Source: Yaniella halotolerans DSM 15476
GTDB lineage: Bacteria; Actinomycetota; Actinomycetes; Actinomycetales; Micrococcaceae
Reading direction: 5' to 3'
Assembly (NCBI RefSeq): GCF_000420805.1
Contig: NZ_ATVQ01000001.1
Span: 620,001-684,000, forward strand
DNA: 64,000 bases
The notes under the pieces: model-generated
The model's input: the letters and a program-made list of their open reading frames with translations, nothing else
The model's database searches: none
Told to the model about the DNA's origin: nothing
Shown here: positions 43,495-52,639 of the stretch, one piece after another
Layout: each line of letters starts with the position of its first letter
How positions within the stretch are numbered: the first letter of the stretch is position 1
Program-made: the position numbers and the translations under genes

Positions 43495-44862
43495 GTGTGG
43501 AAAGCTCTTGGTGCCCTGTGTGTTGGCCTGTTTATTACCCTGATCGACCAGTCCTTGGTCGCTGTGGCGCTGCCACGCATCACCGAAGATTTGGGTGCCA
43601 GCGTCAACCAGGCCGTCTGGGTATCCGCCATTTATCTGCTCACCTTTGCGGTGCCGTTGCTCGTCACAGGGCGCCTTGGCGATCGCTTTGGGCAACGCAA
43701 TGTGTATGTGGTTGGCATGGCCATCTTCACCACCGCTGCTGCAACCTGTGCATTCGCCCCGACTATCGAATTACTCATTGTCGCTCGCGCTGTGCAAGGC
43801 TTCGGCGCATCCTTGTTGAATCCGCAACCGTTGAGCGTGATCAACCGGATCTTCCCGGTCACCAAGCGCGGTGCTGCCATGGGTGTGTGGTCTGCGGTAG
43901 CCGCCTCATCAGGACTCTTTGGCCCGGTGGTCGGCGGACTGCTGGTGGGTGGCTTGGGCTGGCGCTGGGTGTTTGTCCTCTACATTCCCTTTGGGTTGCT
44001 CGCCCTCATCTTGGTCGCCCTCTGGGTGCCAAAACTCCCGACCGGTGTCGGCCGTATTGATCTGCTCAGCGCAGCGTTTTCACTGCTTGCTATCTTGGGG
44101 ATCGTCTTCACCCTGCAGCAAGGCCCCGAGCTCGGCTGGCCCGCCTGGCTCTTCGGCGTCCTAGCCATTGGCATTACGGCCCTGGTGATCTTTATTTGGT
44201 TGCAGCGCCGCGCTCAGCGCCTGGGCCGCGACGCTCTGATGCCGCTCGAGCTCTTTAGCTTCCGCAACTTCCGTTGGGGTGCCGTTTCCGTCTCTACACT
44301 CGGCTTTGCCGTTTATTCGGTGAATCTGCCGATCATGCTCTACTTACAGTTGGGCGCAGGCATCAATGCACAAAGTGCGGGCTTACTCATGCTGCCGATG
44401 GCCTCCGTGTCGGTGTGTTTGGCTCCCTTTATGGGCCGACTGACCGATCGCCTACCACCGGGTCGGATTTCCAAGATCGGTTTCAGCGCCATGATCACGT
44501 CGATGGCCCTGTTCGCCATCTTGATCACGCTGGAAGTCTCCGTCGGCTGGTTGGTTGTGCCATTGGTGTTCCAAGGTGCTGCCAATGCGCTGAGCTGGTC
44601 TGCCAACTCCGCTATTTCCATGCGTCAGCTTCCCAGTCACCTGGTCGGTGCTGGTTCCGGTGTCTACAACACCGCACGCCAGGTTGGTGCGGTCGTCGGT
44701 GCTGCCTCCGTTGGTGCGATGATGCAGATCAATTTGCAGTTCACCGGCTTCTCCGCGGCCATGGGACTCTCACTCGTCTTACACGTCGTCGTCCTAGCTA
44801 TTGGATTCTTCGCGGTTTCTCGATTTCGTTCAGACTTAGCGCACCCGAACTCCACAATGTAG
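43495..44862 (+). CDS. MFS transporter, DHA2-like drug exporter
   Basis: 455-residue proton-coupled exporter. It opens LCVGLFITLIDQSLVAVALP, the DHA2 motif D1 (LDxTVxNVALP-like). It has motif A GRLGDRFGQRNVY after TM2, ARAVQGFGASLLNPQ (motif B region) and SGLFGPVVGGLLVGGLGWRWVF (motif C with GP-GG). About thirteen or fourteen segments are expected. There is no cytoplasmic N-terminal extension, in keeping with the leaderless GTG start. The substrate is unknown; no regulator is adjacent. Confidence 0.9.
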   Translation: MWKALGALCVGLFITLIDQSLVAVALPRITEDLGASVNQAVWVSAIYLLTFAVPLLVTGRLGDRFGQRNVYVVGMAIFTTAAATCAFAPTIELLIVARAVQGFGASLLNPQPLSVINRIFPVTKRGAAMGVWSAVAASSGLFGPVVGGLLVGGLGWRWVFVLYIPFGLLALILVALWVPKLPTGVGRIDLLSAAFSLLAILGIVFTLQQGPELGWPAWLFGVLAIGITALVIFIWLQRRAQRLGRDALMPLELFSFRNFRWGAVSVSTLGFAVYSVNLPIMLYLQLGAGINAQSAGLLMLPMASVSVCLAPFMGRLTDRLPPGRISKIGFSAMITSMALFAILITLEVSVGWLVVPLVFQGAANALSWSANSAISMRQLPSHLVGAGSGVYNTARQVGAVVGAASVGAMMQINLQFTGFSAAMGLSLVLHVVVLAIGFFAVSRFRSDLAHPNSTM

Positions 44863-44890
44863 TCAGGTGCTCTGCTTTCAGACACAACTG

Positions 44891-44916
44891 TGGCCCGGCC
44901 GGTTTCGACCGGGCCA
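44891..44916. terminator. Bidirectional terminator hairpin
   Basis: TGGCCCGG and CCGGGCCA form an 8-bp GC stem around a 10-nt loop, between the convergent MFS and dehydrogenase genes. T-runs are weak on both sides. Confidence 0.6.
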
Positions 44917-44934
44917 GCTGTATTGGATGTTGGT

Positions 44935-46074
44935 TTAGCGTCCTGGATGCAAGAGCACCTTGGAGTAACCGGGCTCGCGGTTATCGAACTTCTCGTACGC
45001 ATCTGGTGCGTCATCAAGTGACAGTTCTTGTGAGACCACGAAGCTTGGTTTGGCGCGCCCAGCGATGATCAGATCACGGAGTTTATGTGCGTACATCTTC
45101 ACATCGGCCTGTCCGGTTGCCATGGACTGGCCCTTTTCGAAGAAGCGGCCAATACGGAACAGCAGCTCGCCTTTGGCTGAGTGCTCATCTGGTGCGCCGG
45201 GATCCGATGGAACGTAGAGTCCCACAATGCCCAGACCACCGGTATGGCGGACAGTATCGACCAGCTGGTTGAGCACCACGGCAGGCTGCTCTTCACCCGA
45301 AGGTGCCGTGGCCTGATACCCGACGGCATCAATGCCGCGATCCACACCATAGGCCTGAACGGCATCGTGAATTTGCTGGGCTGGGTCGCCGTCTTCGAAG
45401 TTGATTGGCTCGGCACCGAGGTCTTTGGCGATGTCGAGTCGACTCTTGACGTTGTCGACCACAAATACACGGCTGGCGCCTTTCAGCTGTGCTGAGTAGG
45501 CGGCCATTTGACCGACCGGACCGGCACCGTAGACGGCCACGGTTTCACCGGGGCGTACGCCAGCGAGTTCGGTGGCGTGGTAGCCGGTGGGGAAAATGTC
45601 TGCGAGCATGGCGAAGTCTTTTTCGTGCTCCTCGCCCTTGGGGAGTTGCACGCAGTTATAGTCCGCGAATGGCACACGCAGTTTTTCTGCCTGGCCACCC
45701 GGATAGGGGCCCATACCAACGTAACCGTAGGCGCCACCTGCGGTGCCTGGTTCATTGACGGTTAGACAGAAGCCGGTTTTGCCGGCACGGCAGTTGTCAC
45801 AGAAGCCGCAGGCCACGTTGAAGGGCATGACCACGCGGTCGCCCTCTTTCACGGTGGTGACACCGGAGCCAACTTCTTCGACAATGCCCATGTTTTCGTG
45901 CCCGAAGGTAATGCCTGGTTCGGCATCGGTTCGACCTTCGTACATGTGCAGATCCGAGCCGCAAATAGCGGTGGAAGTGATTCGAACAATCACGTCGGTG
46001 GGATCCTGAATTTTTGGATCATCCACTTCTTCGACAGATACTTCGTAGGGTCCTTTATATACAACAGCTTTCAT
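44935..46074 (-). CDS. Glutathione-independent formaldehyde dehydrogenase-type Zn alcohol dehydrogenase
   Basis: 379-residue medium-chain dehydrogenase. Catalytic zinc ligands are visible in CGSDLHMYEG and GHE (TFGHENMG), and the structural zinc Cys set in CGFCDNCRAGKTGFC (~97-111). The NAD motif is VYGAGPVGQMA. The stretch GAYGYVGMGPYPGGQAE is typical of the FdhA group, which keeps NAD bound and dismutates or oxidises formaldehyde and other aldehydes. It lies 59 nt after the HbpS-like gene and is probably cotranscribed. AAGGAG lies 13 nt before the ATG. Confidence 0.9.
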   Translation of the reverse strand: MKAVVYKGPYEVSVEEVDDPKIQDPTDVIVRITSTAICGSDLHMYEGRTDAEPGITFGHENMGIVEEVGSGVTTVKEGDRVVMPFNVACGFCDNCRAGKTGFCLTVNEPGTAGGAYGYVGMGPYPGGQAEKLRVPFADYNCVQLPKGEEHEKDFAMLADIFPTGYHATELAGVRPGETVAVYGAGPVGQMAAYSAQLKGASRVFVVDNVKSRLDIAKDLGAEPINFEDGDPAQQIHDAVQAYGVDRGIDAVGYQATAPSGEEQPAVVLNQLVDTVRHTGGLGIVGLYVPSDPGAPDEHSAKGELLFRIGRFFEKGQSMATGQADVKMYAHKLRDLIIAGRAKPSFVVSQELSLDDAPDAYEKFDNREPGYSKVLLHPGR

Positions 46075-46133
46075 GAGCTCTTGTTCACTCCTTCTTCGAG
46101 GAAAACTCGTGCGCGGCGTTGGTCAGGCAGATG

Positions 46134-46562
46134 TTATTTCGCGGCGGATTCGAAGGCCTGAGCGCCGGCTTCGGCTACCTTCTGGTCGTTATCGACCGTT
46201 GAGCCACTGACGCCAACGGCACCGACCACGGTGCCGTCATCAAGTTTCAGCGGGATACCACCCGGGAACGTGATGAGTCCTCCATTGGAGAATTCCACGT
46301 GGTACAGCTGTTCCCCTGGTTGAACCATCGGGGTCATGTCGCCGGTTTCCATGTCAAAGTAGCGTGCGGTGCGAGCTTTCTTCATCGAGATATCGATGCT
46401 GCCCAACCAGGCACCGTCCATGCGGTTGAATGCTTTGAGATTTGCGCCGACGTCAACGACGGCGGCATTCATTTTGAGATCGAGTTCTTCTGCGCGACGC
46501 ATGCAGGCGTCTACGACGGTTTGTGCGAGTTGCAATGAAATATCGGTAGTGTTCGTGGTCAT
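46134..46562 (-). CDS. GlcG/HbpS family heme-binding-type protein
   Basis: 142-residue protein of the GlcG/HbpS family: ISLQLAQTVVDACMRRAEEL at the N-terminus, AVVDVGANLKAFNRMDGAWLGS, and the conserved end GVSGSTVDNDQKVAEAGA. HbpS binds heme in Streptomyces, but many members have unknown roles or sit with oxidoreductases. No signal peptide is visible, so it is probably cytoplasmic. The ATG at 46562 has GGAG eight nt upstream. It probably forms an operon with the dehydrogenase downstream. Confidence 0.85.
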   Translation of the reverse strand: MTTNTTDISLQLAQTVVDACMRRAEELDLKMNAAVVDVGANLKAFNRMDGAWLGSIDISMKKARTARYFDMETGDMTPMVQPGEQLYHVEFSNGGLITFPGGIPLKLDDGTVVGAVGVSGSTVDNDQKVAEAGAQAFESAAK

Positions 46563-46712
46563 GTCAACACTCCTTCCACGGGGGTTTCGTGTAACTGACC
46601 AGCGCCGTGAGGTCTGCGGTCTTTGGCCGTTCAGCTCAAACAGCGCCTCATATCCCATTGTGGTAGTCATGACTTTTTTCCGAAAGGGCCGAGTCCCGAT
46701 TAGACTGCTTGA

Positions 46713-47210
46713 GTGGTAAATACAGCTCGCCCCGCAGCATCAAGGACCTCAATGCTTTCTACGCCCCGTCAGTTTTTCCGCTTCTTTGCCATTGCAGAAG
46801 TGTTTTCGTGGACCCTACTGATTGGAGGGCTCATCCTGCGGGCCACCCAAGGCTGGGATCTGGCCGTGACCATCGGTGGTGGCGTGCACGGTTTCGTGTT
46901 CCTCTCCTACGGTGCAACAGCTGTGCTGATGAGCAAAAACCAGCGCTGGTCACCCGGTGTGGCAGCGGTATCGATCATCACCGCGGCGATCCCCTACGCG
47001 ACGATTCCCGTTGATATCTGGCTCCACCGCACCGGTCGACTCGACGGCGACTGGCGTCGCACCCCAACCGAGGATCCACGCGACCACACCTGGCATGACC
47101 GTCTGCTGCGCTGGATCATTCACCACCCGTTGCTCAGCATTGTGATTATTCTGGCCCTCGTCGTGGCTCTGTACGTGACCCTGCTGATCCTGGGGCCACC
47201 TGTAGGCTGA
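46713..47210 (+). CDS. DUF3817 membrane protein
   Basis: 165-residue protein with a DUF3817 domain: FFRFFAIAEVFSWTLLIGG (first segment), GGGVHGFVFLSYGATAV (second), IPYATIPVDIWLHR (third), and an extra C-terminal membrane segment (~140-162). Function of the family is unknown. TAGACT at 46701-46706 lies six nt before the GTG at 46713, suggesting a leaderless start there. An ATG at 46752 with AAGGA four nt upstream is an alternative that would shorten it by 13 residues. Confidence 0.82.
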   Translation: MVNTARPAASRTSMLSTPRQFFRFFAIAEVFSWTLLIGGLILRATQGWDLAVTIGGGVHGFVFLSYGATAVLMSKNQRWSPGVAAVSIITAAIPYATIPVDIWLHRTGRLDGDWRRTPTEDPRDHTWHDRLLRWIIHHPLLSIVIILALVVALYVTLLILGPPVG

Positions 47211-47218
47211 CGGCTGCG

Positions 47219-47743
47219 CTACTCCTGTTTTAGGTCTAGGGACTCTTTGAGCTGCTCCCAGAACTGACGCCCTGGCGTTGGATCAACATTGAATTTCGCC
47301 GCATAGTGCTCATGCGGCCTATCCCAATTGGCGAACGCCACTTTGTCTGACAAAGGCTGACCCGCTAACAGCGCTTCCAGCTTCTGCAGATACGTATCCC
47401 ACCCCGCTGCGGTCTGAGCAACCGGTGCATCTGCATCAAAAACATAGGTGAACGTCAGGGTGGTACCGGCAGCCTGCTCGGTCAGATCAAAGCTGTAGAA
47501 ATCACCGTTGAACTCCCACGCCAACCGGGTCGGTTCCTCGACTTCTAAGATTTTGCCCTGCATACCAAAGGCCTCGAGTAGCTCGCCCGTGGCTGGTTCC
47601 CACGAGAGGGCTGCAGGAAACCACTGTTCGAGTTCACTGGGTGTGCTGACCGCTTGCCAGACCCGAGACAGCGGATGCGCCAGGCTCTGCTCGAATTGCA
47701 GGGCCGGACGACCCGACATCGTTTTCAAATTTCCGTCGTACAT
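47219..47743 (-). CDS. SRPBCC (AHSA1-like) domain protein
   Basis: 174-residue START-like protein. The domain begins ALQFEQSLAHPLSRVWQAVSTPSELEQWF and includes ILEVEEPTRLAWEF and a final amphipathic helix region around GWDTYLQKLEALLAG. Such proteins have a deep hydrophobic pocket; in this group the ligand is unknown. GAGGAAA precedes the ATG, which is 13 nt after the stop of the upstream membrane protein gene, so the two are probably cotranscribed. Confidence 0.83.
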   Translation of the reverse strand: MYDGNLKTMSGRPALQFEQSLAHPLSRVWQAVSTPSELEQWFPAALSWEPATGELLEAFGMQGKILEVEEPTRLAWEFNGDFYSFDLTEQAAGTTLTFTYVFDADAPVAQTAAGWDTYLQKLEALLAGQPLSDKVAFANWDRPHEHYAAKFNVDPTPGRQFWEQLKESLDLKQE

Positions 47744-47756
47744 AAACTTTCCTCGC

Positions 47757-48428
47757 TTAACCGAACCATTCTGAACCGGTGTCCATGTCGATCAGCCAAT
47801 GGTTCCTCAGGGTCAGTGCGCGCTCGATCCCGGCAAGAATACTCAGGAGCAACAATGGCGTACTGGTCCATTCTGGCAGGTTTATCGGTGAGGTGAACGG
47901 ATCCATGAAGTTTGCCGCGAGGCCTGTTTGAGACACCACTTCGATGATCTGCAGCACACCGATGGGCAACAAAATCAGCAAGATCAGCGCGGCAAGGATG
48001 CCTATTACACGGCTCAATACGGGCCTGCGCTGGGCAAATTTGGCCCGGAGTCCCTCGGCACTGGCACCATCTGGTTTCAGCACCTGCTCTTCGCCCGTTG
48101 GCGCCACAAAATGCATGCGCTTCAGTCCGTAGAACGTCGTAGCCACCTCGATCTCACCGCCTTCAACAGGGATCGATGCCGGCAGTTTGGCACGTGCATG
48201 ATGCTTGCCGTTGAGGTACACATCGGCGTTGTCGTCCCAGTCGAAAAAGTTCACACTCACCGCATAGGTTCGTGGATAGCCATCTTGCGTGTTCATGGGT
48301 GCATAGAACAAGGTACGCTCCAGCATCTGCCACCACCGAAACGGCTTCAACTGGTGCCCATCACCGGGTTGGATTTTCGACTTCTTCTGGCCCCAAAAAT
48401 CGGAGCCCTCATCATGACTTGCGTCCAT
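47757..48428 (-). CDS. Uncharacterised two-helix membrane protein
   Basis: 223-residue protein I do not recognise. Residues ~1-125 are soluble and rich in Trp/Phe and charged residues (FRWWQMLERTLFYAPMN, NFFDWDDNADVYLNG). A strong membrane segment follows (~145-165, ILAALILLILLPIGVL) and a weaker one near the C-terminus (~190-210). The soluble part suggests a beta-rich sensor or binding domain facing the cytoplasm. The ATG at 48428 is chosen over an earlier frame start at 48464. It is divergent from osmC. Confidence 0.7.
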   Translation of the reverse strand: MDASHDEGSDFWGQKKSKIQPGDGHQLKPFRWWQMLERTLFYAPMNTQDGYPRTYAVSVNFFDWDDNADVYLNGKHHARAKLPASIPVEGGEIEVATTFYGLKRMHFVAPTGEEQVLKPDGASAEGLRAKFAQRRPVLSRVIGILAALILLILLPIGVLQIIEVVSQTGLAANFMDPFTSPINLPEWTSTPLLLLSILAGIERALTLRNHWLIDMDTGSEWFG

Positions 48429-48579
48429 CGCCCTATCTCTCCTGAAGTTGAGGCGGTACCACACAGAATATACTGCCCTATCTCACACCGAAGGTACCTA
48501 GCCGACGCGCCCCGGATTCTATGACGCGAAATGACGTAGCCTCAGTGTGCCCACAGCCGGGACGTTTAGCCTCGACGTC

Positions 48580-49137
48580 ATGACTACTACAACAAACGCA
48601 CAGTCCACCGTCCCCGAGATCACCGCCGAAGATCGCGCCGCTCGCATCACGAAAGCCGGCACCGCGTGGGCCGAACGCATCGAAGCCGATCGCACCAGCT
48701 CGCAGCTGTCCTACGCAGTCAAAGGCGCCGGAGTTGGTTCCGTTGCCACGACTATCCGCGCCGGTAAGCACTCCTTCATCGTCGACGAACCATCAGCGCT
48801 GGCCGGTGACAACATCGGGACCAGCCCGGTCGAGTATGCTCTGGGTGCCTTGGTCGGCTGTCAGGTTGTCGTCTACCGTCTCTACGCGCAGCAGCTGGGC
48901 ATTGTCTTCGATGAGATCGTCATCAAGGCTGAGGCAGATCTGGATGCTGCGGGACTATTCGGAGCCGATGAGTCCGTGCGCGCCGGGTTCTCCGAGGTGC
49001 GACTCGATATCGAGCTCACCGGTCCCGAGTCAGATGAACGCTACGACGAGCTACGCCAGACCGTCGATGCCCACTGCCCGGTACTGGATATTTTCCAAAA
49101 CCCCACCCCGGTCAAGACCACCGTCACCCGTGCCTAA
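48580..49137 (+). CDS. OsmC-family peroxiredoxin-like protein
   Basis: 185-residue OsmC/Ohr superfamily protein that would reduce organic or other peroxides. The two redox cysteines are visible: one in ALGALVGCQVVVYRL (~100) and one in VDAHCPVLDIFQNPTPV (~165). The ATG at 48580 lies seven nt after TAGCCT (48567-48572), so the mRNA is probably leaderless. There is no OhrR gene beside it. Confidence 0.88.
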   Translation: MTTTTNAQSTVPEITAEDRAARITKAGTAWAERIEADRTSSQLSYAVKGAGVGSVATTIRAGKHSFIVDEPSALAGDNIGTSPVEYALGALVGCQVVVYRLYAQQLGIVFDEIVIKAEADLDAAGLFGADESVRAGFSEVRLDIELTGPESDERYDELRQTVDAHCPVLDIFQNPTPVKTTVTRA

Positions 49138-49159
49138 GCACTGACTTCCAGACCAAAAG

Positions 49160-49196
49160 CAGAACGTTCCCGTCTTCTCCAAGGCGGGAACGTTCT
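49160..49196. terminator. Strong bidirectional terminator
   Basis: A perfect 13-bp stem (CAGAACGTTCCCG with CGGGAACGTTCTG) and an 11-nt loop lie between the convergent osmC and BCCT genes. Confidence 0.85.
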
Positions 49197-49232
49197 GTAT
49201 TTCTACCGGTCTAGGCCCGTGCTATGAATTGA

Positions 49233-51203
49233 TTACTGGGAGGGCCGCTCGTCGGAATCTTCCGATTCTCGAGCGTGTGCGTCAACCTCCTCGCCGGTCA
49301 CGAGTCGGATGGCACCAGTTTCAGCTTCGTCCTTATACCACTCGGTGTACTTCGCATCGGATGCATCAACCGAGCTGCCAGCGCCACGTCCGTCGGGCGA
49401 GTGTTTGACCACGATTTCAAATTCTTCACCGTGATCCTCGATACCGCGGATCACGGCATCCGACATCGCCTTCTGAGCGTAGTCATAACGAATACGAGCA
49501 GGGTCGGTGGCCAGGTCTTTCAAGAACGCGAAGACCATCAAAATCAGCACCAGACTAAACGGTAGGGCGATCAGGTAGATCAGGCTCTGGAGTCCGGACA
49601 GCGTTTCTTCGCCACCGGCCAGCAGCATGACAATGGCAATGCCCATCATGCAGAAGCCCCAGAATACCACCAGGCCCTTCTTCGGCGCTGGGTTGCCGCG
49701 CGAGCTCATCATGCCCATGACCACGGATGCTGAGTCGGCCGCGGTGATGAAGAAGACGGCGAGGACACCGATCAACAGCAGCGGTGTGATGGTATTGAAC
49801 GGCAAGGTATCAAACAGGTTGAACAGCACGGCCTCAGGTGAGGCGTCTCCTTCGAAGCCTTCGACCCCGTTGATCGAGTGCAGGATCGATGAACCGCCGA
49901 ATACGGTAAAGGCCAGGATCAGAATGAAACTCGGCACACCCATGGTCACCAGTGCGAATTCGCGCAGCGTGCGCCCACGGGAAATACGGGCGATGAAGGT
50001 GCCGACAAATGGCGTCCAGGCAATCCACCAGGCCCAGTAGAACGCGGTCCACCAGGTCTGAAATTCCACGGTTTCCGGACCCCAGGACAGAGACTTACTC
50101 ATCATCAACAGGTAGTTGTCGATGTAGTGCATGATCCCGGAGGGTATGAGGTTAAGCAAATACAACGTCGGCCCGGCAAAGAACGCAAAGAGCACCGCAC
50201 CGAGTGTAAATGAGATATTGATATTCGACAGATACCGAATACCGCGTGCGACACCAGAGACCGCACTGATCACAAAACCAATGGCGAGTACGCCGATAAT
50301 GCTGATCAGGACGTTATTTCCTAGTGGACCAATGCCACTAACAATGGTGACACCCTGTCCAATCTGAATGGCAGACAGCCCGAGCGTGGTTGCCGTACCG
50401 AACAGGGTTGCAATGATCGCGAAGATGTCGATCAATTTTCCAGCAAACCCTTTGGTTTGGGATTTGCCAAACAGTGTTTCGAAAATTGACGAAATCAACG
50501 TCGGGCGACCCCGGCGGAAGGTGGCGTAGCCCAGCGCGCCACCAACCAGCGCATACATGCTCCAGATGTGCAGGCCCCAGTGATAGCTGGCCTGTGAGAC
50601 ACCCTGGTGAATGGCTTCGCGGTTGATTTCAGAGTCGCCGCCGGCGGCTTCTTGCAGGCTATTGATCGTTTCTTGCTGTGCTGCCGGTGTATGCGGCGGC
50701 GGATCAACAAAATACGCAAGTGGTTCAGAAGGACCATAGAAGAAGAGTCCCACACCGAGACCGGCACCGAACATCATGGCGATCCATGAGAAACGCGAGA
50801 ATTCCGGTTTCTCATGGTCCTTACCGAGCTTGATCTTGCCGTATTTACTGAAGGCAACGTAGAGCATGACGAATAGCCCCACGCCCATGGCGGTGTTGAG
50901 CAGCCAGCCCATGTTTTCCATCGACCAGGCAAACGCCACACCGGATACGGAGGCGACCGACTCTGGGCTAATAACACCCCAGAGAACGAAGCCGACAATC
51001 AGCGTTGCCGTAATGCCAAAAATGGTTTTATCGATGGTGAATTTTCGGTCTTTGTCGTCAATACCGACCCCGGAGAGGAGTCCCGGGTGGATGTCTTGTG
51101 GGTATAAACCGACGGCCAAGGTTTTTCTGGGTGAGCGGAGCTTCTCTCCAATACTCGGCTTGTCGTGAGGGGGTTGACCTGTGCCAGAGTCGTTGGTGTT
51201 CAT
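49233..51203 (-). CDS. BCCT family betaine/carnitine/choline-type transporter
   Basis: 656-residue sodium-coupled importer of quaternary-ammonium compounds. The family core has twelve helices starting near residue 65. The aromatic signature FYWAWWIAWTPFVGTFIAR (~380-400), which lines the betaine site, is intact. The extra C-terminal tail (~95 residues after the last helix) is hydrophilic and acidic, as in osmoregulated members. It is the last gene of the GntR operon, 157 nt after the monooxygenase gene, so it probably imports the substrate of that pathway. GGAG precedes the ATG. It is a close paralogue of 58920-60893. Confidence 0.94.
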   Translation of the reverse strand: MNTNDSGTGQPPHDKPSIGEKLRSPRKTLAVGLYPQDIHPGLLSGVGIDDKDRKFTIDKTIFGITATLIVGFVLWGVISPESVASVSGVAFAWSMENMGWLLNTAMGVGLFVMLYVAFSKYGKIKLGKDHEKPEFSRFSWIAMMFGAGLGVGLFFYGPSEPLAYFVDPPPHTPAAQQETINSLQEAAGGDSEINREAIHQGVSQASYHWGLHIWSMYALVGGALGYATFRRGRPTLISSIFETLFGKSQTKGFAGKLIDIFAIIATLFGTATTLGLSAIQIGQGVTIVSGIGPLGNNVLISIIGVLAIGFVISAVSGVARGIRYLSNINISFTLGAVLFAFFAGPTLYLLNLIPSGIMHYIDNYLLMMSKSLSWGPETVEFQTWWTAFYWAWWIAWTPFVGTFIARISRGRTLREFALVTMGVPSFILILAFTVFGGSSILHSINGVEGFEGDASPEAVLFNLFDTLPFNTITPLLLIGVLAVFFITAADSASVVMGMMSSRGNPAPKKGLVVFWGFCMMGIAIVMLLAGGEETLSGLQSLIYLIALPFSLVLILMVFAFLKDLATDPARIRYDYAQKAMSDAVIRGIEDHGEEFEIVVKHSPDGRGAGSSVDASDAKYTEWYKDEAETGAIRLVTGEEVDAHARESEDSDERPSQ

Positions 51204-51303
51204 CGTGATCTCCTAGAGATGCCTCGTGTATCCAACACGAGAGGTGTAGGGAATTGCTATTACGCAGAACACGAATCCTGCCGGACTGACGGTTCCCTAT
51301 AAA

Positions 51304-51321
51304 ACGGGTCTGGCAGACCGT
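51304..51321 (-). terminator. Small hairpin between the monooxygenase and BCCT genes
   Basis: On the minus strand ACGGTCTGCCAGACCCGT folds into a 7-bp stem with one bulge and is followed by TTTAT. It could end part of the operon transcripts and lower BCCT expression, or mark the start of a separate unit. Confidence 0.4.
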
Positions 51322-51360
51322 CACCGAATGACGGGTGTGATGAGAGATTCGTTGCGAGAA

Positions 51361-52407
51361 TTACTGAAAAGCGGGTACGACATGTTCAATAAAGAGCCGC
51401 AGTGACGCTTCTTTTTCTGCATGGCTCAGGCTGCTGTCCATCCAGTAGGAAAATTCGTTGATACCCATGGCTTCATAGGTTTTCAGCCGGGCGACCACTT
51501 CTTCCGGTGTGCCGATCATGGCCGCGTTACGCAGCGACGCTGGCTGCATTTCCGGACGATCGTCGAATTTCTCTACCGGACTTGGGTCCAGGAAACCGTC
51601 TGTCGGTGTGGTCTTATTGCCGGCCCATGCATCGAAAGTGCGGAAGTATTTATTGACGGCTTCGGCACCTTTGCGCCAGCCTTCCGGCTCTGCTTCGTCA
51701 TGCACGTAGGTATGTCGAAGCACCATGATTTCGGCATCATGGGTGGCCTGTGGGTTATTGGTCACTGCGCCATCGAATTTGGCTTTTAGATCCTCGACTT
51801 CTTCATCGCCCTTCATCAACGGCGTGACCATGATGTTACAGCCGTTGGCGATGGCGAAGTCATGGGTATTCGGGTCACGTGCCGCAATCCAGACCGGTGG
51901 GCCCGGCTGCTGCAGCGGTTTTGGTACGGACGTTGCGGTAGGAAAGTTCCAGTGTTCCCCCTCATGTGCGTAATCGCCTTCCCACAGCCGTTTCACGGCG
52001 GGTACCAGTTCACGCAGATAGGTGCCGCCATCTGCTGCCGAGAGTCCCGGCGTTAGTCGATCGAATTCGAATTGGTAGGCACCACGTGCCAGGCCAACTT
52101 CCATGCGCCCGTCTGAGATGACATCGAGCAGCGCACATTCTCCGGCGGCACGGATCGGATCCCAGAACGGTGCGATCAGTGTGCCGGCACCGAGTCGGAT
52201 GGTGGTGGTTTTGCCGGCCAGGTAGGCAAGCTGTGTGAGTGGGTTGGGTGAAGCAGTGAATTCAGTGGAGTGGTGCTCCCCGATCCAAACGGTCGAAAAG
52301 CCGCCTGCTTCTGCTTGTTGTATGAGTGAGGTCAGATTCTGGAACGATTCCTGATGGCTAACAGATTCGTCCCAACGTTCCATATGTGCAAAAAGTGAGA
52401 AACGCAT
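51361..52407 (-). CDS. Luciferase-like (LLM) flavin-dependent monooxygenase
   Basis: 348-residue TIM-barrel oxygenase that uses reduced FMN delivered by a separate reductase. It opens MRFSLFAHMERW and has TVWIGEHHSTEF, GAGTLIAPFWDPIRAAGECALLD and GRMEVGLARGAYQFEF, standard LLM motifs. The flavin reductase fusion divergent from this operon (56860-57798) is the obvious partner. In trigonelline and pyridine breakdown such pairs cut an N-heteroaromatic ring directly; that role is inferred here from context. AGGACGAGG precedes the ATG. Confidence 0.9.
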   Translation of the reverse strand: MRFSLFAHMERWDESVSHQESFQNLTSLIQQAEAGGFSTVWIGEHHSTEFTASPNPLTQLAYLAGKTTTIRLGAGTLIAPFWDPIRAAGECALLDVISDGRMEVGLARGAYQFEFDRLTPGLSAADGGTYLRELVPAVKRLWEGDYAHEGEHWNFPTATSVPKPLQQPGPPVWIAARDPNTHDFAIANGCNIMVTPLMKGDEEVEDLKAKFDGAVTNNPQATHDAEIMVLRHTYVHDEAEPEGWRKGAEAVNKYFRTFDAWAGNKTTPTDGFLDPSPVEKFDDRPEMQPASLRNAAMIGTPEEVVARLKTYEAMGINEFSYWMDSSLSHAEKEASLRLFIEHVVPAFQ

Positions 52408-52439
52408 TGTCCTCGTCCTATCTGGAAGGTGTATCTGAA

Positions 52440-52637
52440 TTATTGAGAGTGTTGTCTTTCCTCGATGGTGGTATTCGTTCGTGCCCAGAGGTGGGTGTCG
52501 ACTTCGCGGACGATCACCGTGATGTTTTCTGGGGCAGCGTCAACGGTGTTTTCGGCTGCGTTGTGGACTTGGTCGATGAAGGCTCGAAGCTGTTCGGGGC
52601 TTCGGCCTTTGGCTATAGAAATATCGATGAGTGGCAT
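52440..52637 (-). CDS. 4-oxalocrotonate tautomerase-like protein
   Basis: 65-residue tautomerase. Pro follows the initiator Met (MPLIDISIAKGRSPEQL) and is the catalytic base once Met is removed. Arg in the first helix region (GRSPEQLR) is also in place. It could interconvert enol and keto forms of a ring-cleavage product or rearrange an unsaturated acid. It sits two nt after the aldehyde dehydrogenase stop with GGGG upstream of the ATG. Confidence 0.9.
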   Translation of the reverse strand: MPLIDISIAKGRSPEQLRAFIDQVHNAAENTVDAAPENITVIVREVDTHLWARTNTTIEERQHSQ

Positions 52638-52639
52638 GA

